Shown here: positions 1-5,923 of the stretch, piece by piece
How the letters are laid out: every line of letters starts with the position of its first letter
Numbering within the stretch: the first letter of the stretch is position 1
Virus record (IMG/VR): IMGVR_UViG_3300012012_002156
Span: 1 to 27,136 of that record
DNA from: a virus
Reading direction: 5' to 3' (one strand)
Length of the DNA stretch: 27,136 bases
Translations under genes and position numbers: made by a program
The notes under the pieces: model-generated
What the model was told of the DNA's origin: nothing
What the model saw: the letters and a program-made list of their open reading frames with translations, nothing else
Database searches by the model: none

Positions 1-528
1 AAAGGCAGCTACGCCGAAATGAAGCGCAAGTATGAAGACATGATGGCTGAAGCTTCCAAAATGAAGGAAGAAATGGATGCCATGCAAAAGGAAATGAAAG
101 GTAAGACCGACTCTGCCGAAGGGCGGGCAGATGCACTTGCAGAGGAAGTAGAAAGTCTTAAGGCTGATCTCTCCGAAGCACAAAAAGTGAATGTTGATGG
201 TCTTGTTGAAGAGCGTGTTGCGCTCATTGACAAAGCACGTCCTTCCCTTGATAGTGCTTTTGATTTTACTGGCCTTTCAGCTCGTGAAATCATGGAAACT
301 TCCATCAAAGCCGTTCGTGGCGATGTTGATTTATCAGATCGTTCTGATGATTACATCACCGCTATGTTCGACACCTTGGCAGAATCCCCTCGTGGTGATT
401 CTCCAGCTACGGAAGAACTGCGTAAAGCTGTTGCTTCCATCACTTCTCCAATGTCTGCTCCTTCTTCCTATATGGATAAGTTGCAGAATGCTTGGAAATC
501 CCCACTCTCCGTCTCTAAGGAGCGCTGA
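1..528 (+). CDS. DUF2213-type prohead protease/scaffold protein, C-terminal part (5' partial)
   Basis: The reading frame is open from base 1, so the gene starts upstream of the window; an internal ATG at 19 is probably not the start. The 175 visible residues begin with a charged coiled-coil stretch of about 55 residues (MKEEMDAMQKEMKGK, then LAEEVESLKADLSEAQ), followed by VEERVALIDKARPSLD and a segment with GDVDLSDRSDDYITAMFD. This arrangement is typical of the C-terminal, scaffold-like half of DUF2213 phage proteins, whose N-terminal half (not visible here) resembles a prohead protease. Its place directly before a cement protein and the major capsid protein fits. The role inferred is a scaffold that is cleaved during capsid assembly. 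Arginine codons are all CGN, as in the capsid gene. Family assignment is from recall of the pattern, not from a search. Confidence 0.75.
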   Translation, partial: KGSYAEMKRKYEDMMAEASKMKEEMDAMQKEMKGKTDSAEGRADALAEEVESLKADLSEAQKVNVDGLVEERVALIDKARPSLDSAFDFTGLSAREIMETSIKAVRGDVDLSDRSDDYITAMFDTLAESPRGDSPATEELRKAVASITSPMSAPSSYMDKLQNAWKSPLSVSKER

Positions 529-531
529 TCC

Positions 532-1092
532 ATGGCCGTAACTTTTTCCACGTCGGGGACTGCTTCTGCTGGTGGTGTGCAACAGGCTTATGCTCTGCAG
601 CAAACCGCTTTGGTAGAAGGTCAACTCTCTGATATTCGCGACAACACCATTGGCACCTACATCAACGAAACAGCAGTTGTACTGCCTTTCGGTAATGTGC
701 AGGTGTACAACACTGCTGGCACTGTAGCTAATTCTGCTACCACCATTTCTGGTGCTTCCGATACTGTTCTTGGTATCAATGTTCTCACTTACGTTGATGA
801 AACCGCACTGAACGCTGATAGTCGTCCTGGTGTGAAAGTTGATCAAGTGTTGAATGTTGCTAATGAAGGTGCAGTAGCTGTTTATGTGACTGGTGCCGTC
901 ACTCCTGCTTCCATAGTCCGCGTGTTGTATTCAGCAAGCGGCACTGGCAAGGCTGGTCAATTCAGCCATGCTTTTGCTTCGGGCAAGACTGTTCGTATGG
1001 CCAATGCTCGTTATCTGTCTTCTACCACTGGTAGTGGACTGGCGATCTTGGAACTGAACGGCCCAAGCTTTACTCTCTCCGCTGATTCTTGA
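532..1092 (+). CDS. Capsid cement/decoration-type structural protein
   Basis: This 186-residue protein is rich in Ala, Thr, Ser, Val and Gly with almost no Cys or Trp, as expected of a beta-rich virion surface protein. A central stretch (SDTVLGINVLTYVDE, then SRPGVKVDQVLNVANEGAVAVYV) resembles the phage structural cement (Gp24-like) proteins usually encoded between a DUF2213 scaffold and a DUF2184 capsid protein. The start ATG has AAGGAG at 516-521, ten bases upstream. The gene follows the scaffold stop by three bases and ends 15 bases before the capsid gene. Likely role: stabilising the capsid lattice at local axes. A head fibre is the main alternative. Position supports the call more strongly than sequence does. 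Confidence 0.65.
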   Translation: MAVTFSTSGTASAGGVQQAYALQQTALVEGQLSDIRDNTIGTYINETAVVLPFGNVQVYNTAGTVANSATTISGASDTVLGINVLTYVDETALNADSRPGVKVDQVLNVANEGAVAVYVTGAVTPASIVRVLYSASGTGKAGQFSHAFASGKTVRMANARYLSSTTGSGLAILELNGPSFTLSADS

Positions 1093-1107
1093 TAGGAGGC
1101 CCTACCA

Positions 1108-2022
1108 ATGTCTGAATTTCGTATGGACGAAGCGGGTCTGTTTCTTGAGCGTCAGCTTGAGTACATCCGCCCCCAAGTATTTGAAACGGTTTATGCCGAC
1201 ATCAAATATCCAACCATTTTGCCTGTAACTAGCGAAGCTGGTCCTGGCGCACAAACCTTCACCTTCCGCATCATGAACTCCACTGGTGAGTTCAAACTGA
1301 TTGCAGATGCTGCTGATGATTTGCCACGCGCTGACATCAGCCAAGTGGAAAAGAGCATCAACATTCGTTCTTTCGGTGGTAGCTTCGGTTATACCGTGCA
1401 GGAACTACGTGCTGCTCAAATGGCCAACATTGCTCTTGAGCAACGTCGTGCGCAAGCCGTACGTCGTGCTTATGAAGAGAAAGTGGAAGCTGTTGCCATG
1501 TTTGGTGAGTCCACTGTTGGTTTAGCTGGTTTCTTCAACAATTCAACTGTTGATGTGATTGCAGCTAACAAGTGGTTTACTGGCACCACTGCTAGCGGCA
1601 CTGCTCAAGATATGCTGGAATTATTGAACTATGGCGTTAGTGCCATCATCAATGCTTCCAAAATGAAGGAGCAGCCCGACACTATCCTGTTGGCTTACGA
1701 AGACTACAACGTAGTAAGCACCACTCGTAATTCCGATTCTTCGGACGTTACGGTGCTTGAGTATTTCCTTCGCACCAACCCCTACATCCGTAATGTTGAA
1801 CCAATCAACCAGTTGGATGCAGACAATAGCGAATTAAATACCAACCGTATGGTGGTATATAAGCGCGATCCTGATAAAGTGCAATTGCACATTCCCCAGC
1901 CCTTGGAACTGTTCCCGCCTCAACAGCGTGGTCTTGAGTTCATTGTTCCTGCTCACGCTCGCGTGGGTGGTGTATCTCTGTACTTCCCCAAGAGCGTCAT
2001 CTATGTTCAAGCTTCTGCTTGA
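1108..2022 (+). CDS. Major capsid protein (DUF2184-type, HK97-like fold)
   Basis: The 304-residue product has the expected order for a DUF2184 major capsid protein: an N-terminal LERQLEYIRPQVFETVYADI, a strand region with QTFTFRIMNSTGEFKLI, the conserved DLPRADI and RSFGGSFGYTVQELRAAQ block at about residues 70-110, then ALEQRRAQAVRRAYEEKVEAVAMFG and GLAGFFN. The C-terminal part (LELFPPQQRGLEFIVPAHARVGGVSLYFPKSV) also fits. It forms the icosahedral shell. The gene has the best ribosome-binding site in the window, AGGAGG at 1094-1099, eight bases before ATG, and uses only CGN arginine codons, both signs of high expression. A small hairpin overlaps its stop codon. Confidence 0.9.
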   Translation: MSEFRMDEAGLFLERQLEYIRPQVFETVYADIKYPTILPVTSEAGPGAQTFTFRIMNSTGEFKLIADAADDLPRADISQVEKSINIRSFGGSFGYTVQELRAAQMANIALEQRRAQAVRRAYEEKVEAVAMFGESTVGLAGFFNNSTVDVIAANKWFTGTTASGTAQDMLELLNYGVSAIINASKMKEQPDTILLAYEDYNVVSTTRNSDSSDVTVLEYFLRTNPYIRNVEPINQLDADNSELNTNRMVVYKRDPDKVQLHIPQPLELFPPQQRGLEFIVPAHARVGGVSLYFPKSVIYVQASA

Positions 2023-2023
2023 G
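2006..2023 (+). other. Small hairpin over the capsid gene stop codon
   Basis: TCAAGC at 2007-2012 and GCTTGA at 2017-2022 form a six-base-pair stem with a TTCT loop; T2006 and G2023 could add a wobble pair. It includes the capsid stop codon. No T-run follows, so it is not a standard terminator. It might stabilise the 3' end of an abundant capsid mRNA, but a stem this short may be chance. Confidence 0.25.
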
Positions 2024-2072
2024 CCTAATTGAGCAAAGGGCGTTAAGCTATCATCAGTTCCTATGAACCTGC

Positions 2073-2459
2073 ATGTTAATTGCTTATCGCCCTGAGCTTG
2101 AAAATCCGCCTCGTGAAGGAGGGTTTGGTATTATCACCGATGGTGGAATGATTCAACTGGCTCCTGGTCTTAATCAGGATGTACCAGAAACTCAATGGAA
2201 AATCGCTCAAGAAAATCCAACTGTAAAAAGGTTGATTACTATTGGTGCCATTGAAGAAGTAAGGGAACAGCTAACAGTGGAAAACATTCCACATGATGTG
2301 CAAACCCTTGCTACTCTTCCCATCGTCGAATCCGCCCGCATCGTTGAATTGATTCATGACCTCGATCAACTCGCGGCATGGAAAAAAATTGAAGGGCGCG
2401 TGAGGGTACGTAATGCAATTGCAAAACGTCAAGAATCCATCAAAGCAGGTAAGGCATAA
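2073..2459 (+). CDS. Conserved head-region phage protein, function unknown
   Basis: This 128-residue protein lies between the capsid protein and the DUF4054-type adaptor. Its N-terminal half reads GGMIQLAPGLNQDVPETQWKI, then PTVKRLITIGAIEEV, a pattern seen in small phage proteins with a 'pGxN.vp...W....p.v...i..G.i..V' core. The C-terminal half is helical (IVELIHDLDQLAAWKKIEGR and VRVRNAIAKRQESI), like the 'L..W...E.R..V..AI..R' tail found in many phage head-tail region proteins. No catalytic motif is seen. The start is uncertain because ATG at 2073 lacks a clear Shine-Dalgarno sequence. A structural or assembly role is inferred from position only. Confidence 0.6.
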   Translation: MLIAYRPELENPPREGGFGIITDGGMIQLAPGLNQDVPETQWKIAQENPTVKRLITIGAIEEVREQLTVENIPHDVQTLATLPIVESARIVELIHDLDQLAAWKKIEGRVRVRNAIAKRQESIKAGKA

Positions 2460-2461
2460 TC

Positions 2462-2776
2462 ATGGCTGTTACTTACGCAGATTTTCTTGATCGTTTCCCT
2501 GAATTCACTCCCCATCCATCGGGAATTGTGAACGGGGCTCTTTCCGAAGCTACTGCCGATGCATCAGCAGATGTATTTGGCTCTCAAACCGATAGGGCAG
2601 TAAAACACCTTACAGCGCATATAGTTGCCATTCAACTTGCACAAATGGGCATTCAAATTGGTGCCACTGAAGGTAAAGTGTATGGTAAAGGACTTGACGC
2701 CACTCAATATGGCCAAGAGTTCAAACGAATGCTTGATACCGTCGCTGATTCTCTTTCAATTGGTTTTGTTGCATGA
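2462..2776 (+). CDS. Head-tail adaptor, DUF4054-type
   Basis: The 104-residue protein starts MAVTYADFLDRFPEFTPHPS and continues with helices containing ALSEATADASADVFG, DRAVKHLTAHIVAIQLAQ and EFKRMLDTVADSL. The opening 'V.y.dFl.rFPEF' and the 'DRAV..L.AH..A' helix are the signature of DUF4054 head-tail connectors, small helical adaptors that bind the portal ring and start the neck. AGGTAAGG lies just before the start, and the stop is followed by the next gene in an ATGA overlap. Length and position fit. The alternative would be another small neck protein of similar helical type. Confidence 0.8.
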   Translation: MAVTYADFLDRFPEFTPHPSGIVNGALSEATADASADVFGSQTDRAVKHLTAHIVAIQLAQMGIQIGATEGKVYGKGLDATQYGQEFKRMLDTVADSLSIGFVA

Positions 2777-3162
2777 CCAACGTCCTCTTACCATTAGCTA
2801 ATGCCACACTTGTGTGGTCAGTGGCTTCTGGTTATGTCGTTGAATCAGGCACTGGTAATTACGTTCCCACTTCAACTGGCATTACTTATTATGCTAGTTT
2901 GAAACAAAAACGTAATCCACAGTACGATTATTTGCTTGGTGCAGATAATACGGCTGTGTATATGGAAGGACGTTTGACTGGGCCTTTGGCTTTGTCTGGC
3001 ATCACTCCTGGAAGTTCAGCTTCTGCCACAATCAATGGAAGAGAGGGACGATTTGAGTTATTACCTAATGAACAGATTGCTGAACATTATTGGCAATTTT
3101 TAGGCACACCAGTCAGAGGTATCTTTAGACTGGTAGGCAAAGGAAGCGTACAGAACGTCTGA
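2773..3162 (+). CDS. Probable head-closure (stopper-like) protein
   Basis: The 129-residue protein overlaps the adaptor by ATGA, so translation is probably coupled. It is predicted mostly beta (YYASLKQKRNPQYDYLLGAD, then AVYMEGRLTGPLALSG, ATINGREGRFELLP and RGIFRLVGKGSV), which is compatible with the small SH3-like barrel of head-closure or stopper proteins. These sit under the adaptor and keep DNA in the filled head. There is no diagnostic motif, so the call rests on size, beta character and position directly after the adaptor. A neck or other connector protein is the alternative. Confidence 0.5.
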   Translation: MTNVLLPLANATLVWSVASGYVVESGTGNYVPTSTGITYYASLKQKRNPQYDYLLGADNTAVYMEGRLTGPLALSGITPGSSASATINGREGRFELLPNEQIAEHYWQFLGTPVRGIFRLVGKGSVQNV

Positions 3163-3202
3163 CGCTTAACCACTTTCTCTTTCCCATTGTTGAGGCATTC
3201 TC

Positions 3203-3781
3203 ATGCTCTACCATCCCACAGAACTGGTTAAGAGCCAAGACGTAATTGTACGTGTTGGTTCTATCATCACCGCTAGCGGTCGTCCAATCATTTCTCAAAC
3301 CGGCGCTACTTTCACAGTATCTGGTGCTCCCACTCTTTATACCCTTCAAGCAGCTACTACGGCTTCTGTTGCTTTCAATGATGGCAACACTGAATTCTAC
3401 CTGCTTGGTGGTGGTGGTTTCTCTGATAGCGTAATTGTTACAAGTGCAGCTACTGCTTCAATCACTTCTTACTTCCAGAAAGATGTTGATGGTACTACAT
3501 TTGTGCCTGACAGCTTTGATGAAGCTTTCCAAGTGATTGCTACTGGTCGTTATGACAAGACGGCTGAAGTGTATGTTGAAATTAACAAGCAACTTGGTGT
3601 TAGTGGCAGCACTTACTACTACGACCGTGTGGCTTATGTTGGTCGTGTTATGAACTACAACGAAAGCTATCCTGCTGATAACTTAGTTGAAGTTACTTTT
3701 GATTTGATGAGCCGTGGTCGCATTGGTATTCACCAAAATGCAAGTGGCGCCACCAGCATCATCCCAACTGCTCCTAACTGA
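3203..3781 (+). CDS. Probable major tail tube protein
   Basis: This 192-residue protein is beta-rich and Thr/Ser/Ala/Gly-rich. Its second half (DSFDEAFQVIATGRYDKTAE, then YYYDRVAYVGRVMNYNESYP and LVEVTFDLMSRGRIGI) has the feel of a tail tube fold, with a conserved hydrophobic strand near the end. Three features of the DNA support very high expression: TTGAGG just upstream of ATG, only CGN arginine codons as in the capsid gene, and an intrinsic terminator immediately after the stop. In phages of this kind only capsid and tube proteins are needed in such amounts. Its position before the terminator and neck candidates is unusual; a highly expressed decoration protein is the main alternative. Confidence 0.65.
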   Translation: MLYHPTELVKSQDVIVRVGSIITASGRPIISQTGATFTVSGAPTLYTLQAATTASVAFNDGNTEFYLLGGGGFSDSVIVTSAATASITSYFQKDVDGTTFVPDSFDEAFQVIATGRYDKTAEVYVEINKQLGVSGSTYYYDRVAYVGRVMNYNESYPADNLVEVTFDLMSRGRIGIHQNASGATSIIPTAPN

Positions 3782-3805
3782 GCACTATTCCCATTGTTTT
3801 CTGCT

Positions 3806-3835
3806 AGCCTCTCCTTACGGGGAGGCTTTTATTTT
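3806..3835 (+). terminator. Intrinsic terminator after the tail tube gene
   Basis: AGCCTCTCC at 3806-3814 pairs with GGGGAGGCT at 3819-3827 around the loop TTAC, giving nine base pairs with one T-G wobble. It is followed by TTTATTTT at 3828-3835. It starts 25 bases after the tail tube stop codon. The 3' arm contains GGGGAGG, which is also the ribosome-binding site for the TTG start at 3834, so the same bases serve two functions. Confidence 0.8.
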
Positions 3836-4244
3836 GGACATCAATCAACTAAGGGAAACAATTTACGAATTGCTTTCAGCGGCTCCTAATTTAATTGGTT
3901 CTTATATATTTCCCAATAATACGCAAGTGCCTGCTATTTACGTGGTGGGACAGAAAAGCGTACCACCAGAATGGAAAGTTACTGGCATGGAAGTTACCAT
4001 GCGGCAATATCCAGAAATATTGCCTGAAGCTGGTGTGGGCATCGTAAGTGTATTACAACAATGGGAAGTTATAACTGTGCAATATAATCCTGATGGTAAA
4101 CAAATTGCAGAAGCAATGGACAGGATGGTAAGACGTTTTCCTGATGCTAGTTTACGATTTACGCCTGGTGATGACGTGGCTTATGAACGCTGTAGATTTA
4201 TTATTCCTGATATGACCATTCGTCGTCTTTATCCTGGCCCTTAA
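3834..4244 (+). CDS. Probable tail terminator / tail completion protein (TTG start)
   Basis: I place the start at TTG 3834, giving 136 residues beginning MDINQLRETIYELLSAAP. GGGGAGG at 3819-3825 lies eight bases upstream, whereas an earlier ATG at 3714 would force a 68-base overlap with the tail tube gene and an implausible N-terminus. The protein has an N-terminal helix, then alternating strands (VPAIYVVGQKSVPPEWKVTG, VLQQWEVITVQYN), a helix AEAMDRMVRRFPDA and a final strand pair ending IPDMTIRRLYPGP. This alpha-beta order and size resemble gpU-like tail terminators that cap the tube before head joining. There is no diagnostic motif. Synthesis is expected to be low, because the ribosome-binding site is inside the terminator stem. 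Confidence 0.55.
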   Translation: MDINQLRETIYELLSAAPNLIGSYIFPNNTQVPAIYVVGQKSVPPEWKVTGMEVTMRQYPEILPEAGVGIVSVLQQWEVITVQYNPDGKQIAEAMDRMVRRFPDASLRFTPGDDVAYERCRFIIPDMTIRRLYPGP

Positions 4245-4246
4245 TC

Positions 4247-4708
4247 ATGGCAGTTGCTAATGCAAGGATTATTGGCGGGGCCGCTATTGAGCAGGCATTA
4301 ATTAATGCATTTGAAATTTGGACCAGAGAAGATGTAGATAAAAAACATTGGGACGAACAATTTGGTAACATGAATCGATGGGAGTGGCCCAGCGGCAACA
4401 AAACCAAACGGAAAAACACAGAAGTAGTTCGTAGTCCACGAGATATTTACGATCTTGGGCTGTTGTACGAACAAAGAAATTATAAGTATGAAAAAGGAAG
4501 AGACAGCGCAACTGCTCATTGGTATTGGAATGCCACAAACAGCAAAGGAACAGAATATGCTAGTTATGTTCACAATGGTACCAAAACAATGGATGGTCGT
4601 GCTTTTACTGATGATATTTCTATACCATCGTCTTTTTTTCTAAAGCAACCAGGAAAAGACTTGTTGACTAGGGTAAGCATTGCATTGGAAGAATTAAATG
4701 CAGCTTGA
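4247..4708 (+). CDS. HK97 gp10-like neck/tail completion protein
   Basis: The 153-residue protein has an N-terminal helix (GAAIEQALINAFEIWTREDV), a basic aromatic middle, and a C-terminal block with EYASYVHNGT, KTMDGRAFTDD and a final helix DLLTRVSIALEEL. The 'YA.YVH.GT..M.GR.F' pattern matches the conserved part of gp10-like phage neck proteins (usually 'Y...ve.GT..m.aRPF'). These proteins join the head-closure ring to the tail. The ATG follows the previous stop by two bases with no clear ribosome-binding site, suggesting coupled translation. Central residues 55-110 are richer in Lys, Arg, Tyr and Trp than usual for the family. Confidence 0.6.
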   Translation: MAVANARIIGGAAIEQALINAFEIWTREDVDKKHWDEQFGNMNRWEWPSGNKTKRKNTEVVRSPRDIYDLGLLYEQRNYKYEKGRDSATAHWYWNATNSKGTEYASYVHNGTKTMDGRAFTDDISIPSSFFLKQPGKDLLTRVSIALEELNAA

Positions 4709-4937
4709 ATATCTATGGAGCAAGGATGGTCGTGTTCATGCTATTAATTGCTCTTACGTAGGAGCAAGCATTGAAGCTGGAATCATTTGCCTCATGGCAT
4801 TCCCAGAAGAAACCATTAGAATTTCAAACGAAGATCATTCTTTTTTAGTTGAAGTGCCTAAGGAATTTCGTTCTCAAAACGAAAGGGTGAAAGTCTTCAA
4901 CGCCACTTTAAACGTTCTCCATCATGAGCAAGTATAG
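4698..4937 (+). CDS. Small unknown protein nested between neck and chaperone genes
   Basis: This 79-residue protein overlaps the upstream gene by 11 bases and the downstream one by 14, in a different frame from each, with GGAAG about six bases before ATG. The sequence (MQLEYLWSKDGRVHAINCSY, then AGIICLMAFPEETIRISNED, then SFLVEVPKEFRSQNERVKVF) looks like a small alpha-beta domain. I do not recognise a family. The position just before the tail assembly chaperone, and the conserved packing of the operon, make it likely to be real. A tail assembly accessory role is only an inference. Confidence 0.55.
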   Translation: MQLEYLWSKDGRVHAINCSYVGASIEAGIICLMAFPEETIRISNEDHSFLVEVPKEFRSQNERVKVFNATLNVLHHEQV

Positions 4938-5469
4938 TTTCCTTCTCCAAAGCGAAGAGCCTGAGTTTTTTGAACTAACGCCCAAGATCCGTTTACGGAA
5001 GTATGGTGGATGGTTAGTAGCTGAAGGTATTGAGCAGGAAGAACTAAGCAAAGTTCAAAGCCAGGCAACTATCCGCGCTGTGCAATTAGCAAAACGCATT
5101 GCTACTACAAAAGATATTCCATTGGATGAAGCATTTGCTTTGTTGCAAGGTGGTGCTGATATGACAGAGATGGAACTACTAAGTGATTTTACTGAAGAAA
5201 CACTTGGCATGATCAATAGCAGCGGCAGTGTTGAAACTGGTAATGCTCGCATGGTAACTGCATTCATTCGCTGTAGAGGCGAAGGTCTAATTAAAGACGA
5301 ATGGTTACCCCTTGATGACTGGTCCATTGAAGACACTAAAGCCATGGGACGGCGAGTGATTGTAAAAGGAATGGAATTCATTGCTAGCGAGCAAGAAGCT
5401 GAGGCGCAAGAAGCAGGACAAGCAAAAAAAGCACCACGCCGGACGAAGGAAGCATCGCCGAACGTTTAG
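4924..5469 (+). CDS. Tail assembly chaperone, short form (lambda gpG-like)
   Basis: The 181-residue product sits immediately before the tape measure gene and ends in an Ala/Glu/Gln/Lys-rich tail with a run of seven A's at codons 168-169. It is helical in the middle (VQSQATIRAVQLAKRIAT, LDEAFALLQGG, EMELLSDFTEETLGMINS). Size, position and the frameshift signal identify it as the short tail assembly chaperone, the counterpart of lambda gpG, which keeps the tape measure protein soluble and recruits tube subunits. It is not part of the finished virion in lambda. Most ribosomes should terminate at 5469; a fraction shift to make the long form. Confidence 0.8.
   Translation: MSKYSFLLQSEEPEFFELTPKIRLRKYGGWLVAEGIEQEELSKVQSQATIRAVQLAKRIATTKDIPLDEAFALLQGGADMTEMELLSDFTEETLGMINSSGSVETGNARMVTAFIRCRGEGLIKDEWLPLDDWSIEDTKAMGRRVIVKGMEFIASEQEAEAQEAGQAKKAPRRTKEASPNV
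5424..5430 (+). promoter_or_regulatory. -1 programmed ribosomal frameshift site (A-AAA-AAA, then G)
   Basis: Seven A's at 5424-5430 are phased as A AAA AAA relative to the upstream gene, the exact X-XXY-YYZ arrangement for tandem -1 slippage on two Lys codons. A step back puts ribosomes into the frame that stays open from 5430 to the stop at 5898-5900. AGGA at 5415-5418 lies a few bases upstream and could act as an internal Shine-Dalgarno stimulator, as in dnaX. I see no obvious strong downstream stem. Confidence 0.85.
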
Positions 5470-5900
5470 AAAAACAAGCCCGGCAATTTTTAAAAAACTT
5501 AACCAAATGGGACGATATTTATTTTCGTCTTAATGCGTCAGATTTTAATGATTGCCGATGGGAGGCAGATAGCTTTGGTAAGCAAAGAATGAAAGACGTG
5601 ATAAAAGCATTGAAATGGTTGGAACAGCATGATATAACGCAATATAATATTAATAGCATTTCAACAGCTAAATTAGGCACTGTTGTAGTCGGGGCATTAG
5701 GCGGGAAAAAAGCAAGGGTATCAGCAGATGATTTCTTACCATTTGATACTAGGAAGCTGAAAAAACAAGCTGGTATATCAGACGAAAGTCTAGTGATACT
5801 ACAGCGTTTGATGAAAACAAGACGATTAGACGGTAGGGTAATTTCATTATTGGCAAATGAATTAAAAACTGCCTCTTCGCGTGAACAAGGCAGTGATTAG
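5430..5900 (+). CDS. Frameshift extension of tail assembly chaperone (lambda gpT-like; long form 4924-5900)
   Basis: This frame has no good start of its own close to the beginning, but it is open from the slippery site. It reads AERLEKQARQFLKNLTKWDD, then FRLNASDFNDCRWEADSFGK, then MKDVIKALKWLEQHDITQYN, and on to a basic helical end. A start at ATG 5589 (103 residues) would throw away this well-formed N-terminal half, which includes aromatic and charged patterns typical of a folded domain. A -1 shift gives a 325-residue G-T fusion: 169 residues before the slip and 156 after. As in lambda, the G part would bind tube subunits or the tape measure and the T part would help recruit tube subunits. 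The stop lies 23 bases before the tape measure start. Confidence 0.8.
   Translation, partial: STTPDEGSIAERLEKQARQFLKNLTKWDDIYFRLNASDFNDCRWEADSFGKQRMKDVIKALKWLEQHDITQYNINSISTAKLGTVVVGALGGKKARVSADDFLPFDTRKLKKQAGISDESLVILQRLMKTRRLDGRVISLLANELKTASSREQGSD
5868..5894 (+). other. Hairpin at the end of the chaperone gene, upstream of the tape measure gene
   Basis: ACTGCCT at 5868-5874 pairs with AGGCAGT at 5888-5894. Inside, TTC at 5876-5878 can pair with GAA at 5883-5885 around a GCGT loop. No T-run follows. It lies 30 bases before the tape measure start and might pace ribosomes or protect mRNA, but no function is shown. Confidence 0.4.
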
Positions 5901-5923
5901 CTACACTATTAACAATAGGCTTA

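Noticed and set aside
191-541. Second + strand frame overlapping the scaffold gene
   Set aside because: It is a Leu/Ile-rich out-of-frame shadow of the scaffold coding sequence and shares its codon pattern.
3714-3833. Earlier ATG for the tail terminator candidate, inside the tail tube gene
   Set aside because: It would overlap the tube gene by 68 bases and read through the terminator hairpin; TTG at 3834 has an ideal GGGGAGG eight bases upstream.
5589-5900. Independent 103-residue gene starting at ATG 5589
   Set aside because: The frame is open and protein-like back to the slippery A-run at 5424-5430, so it is better explained as the frameshift extension of the chaperone.
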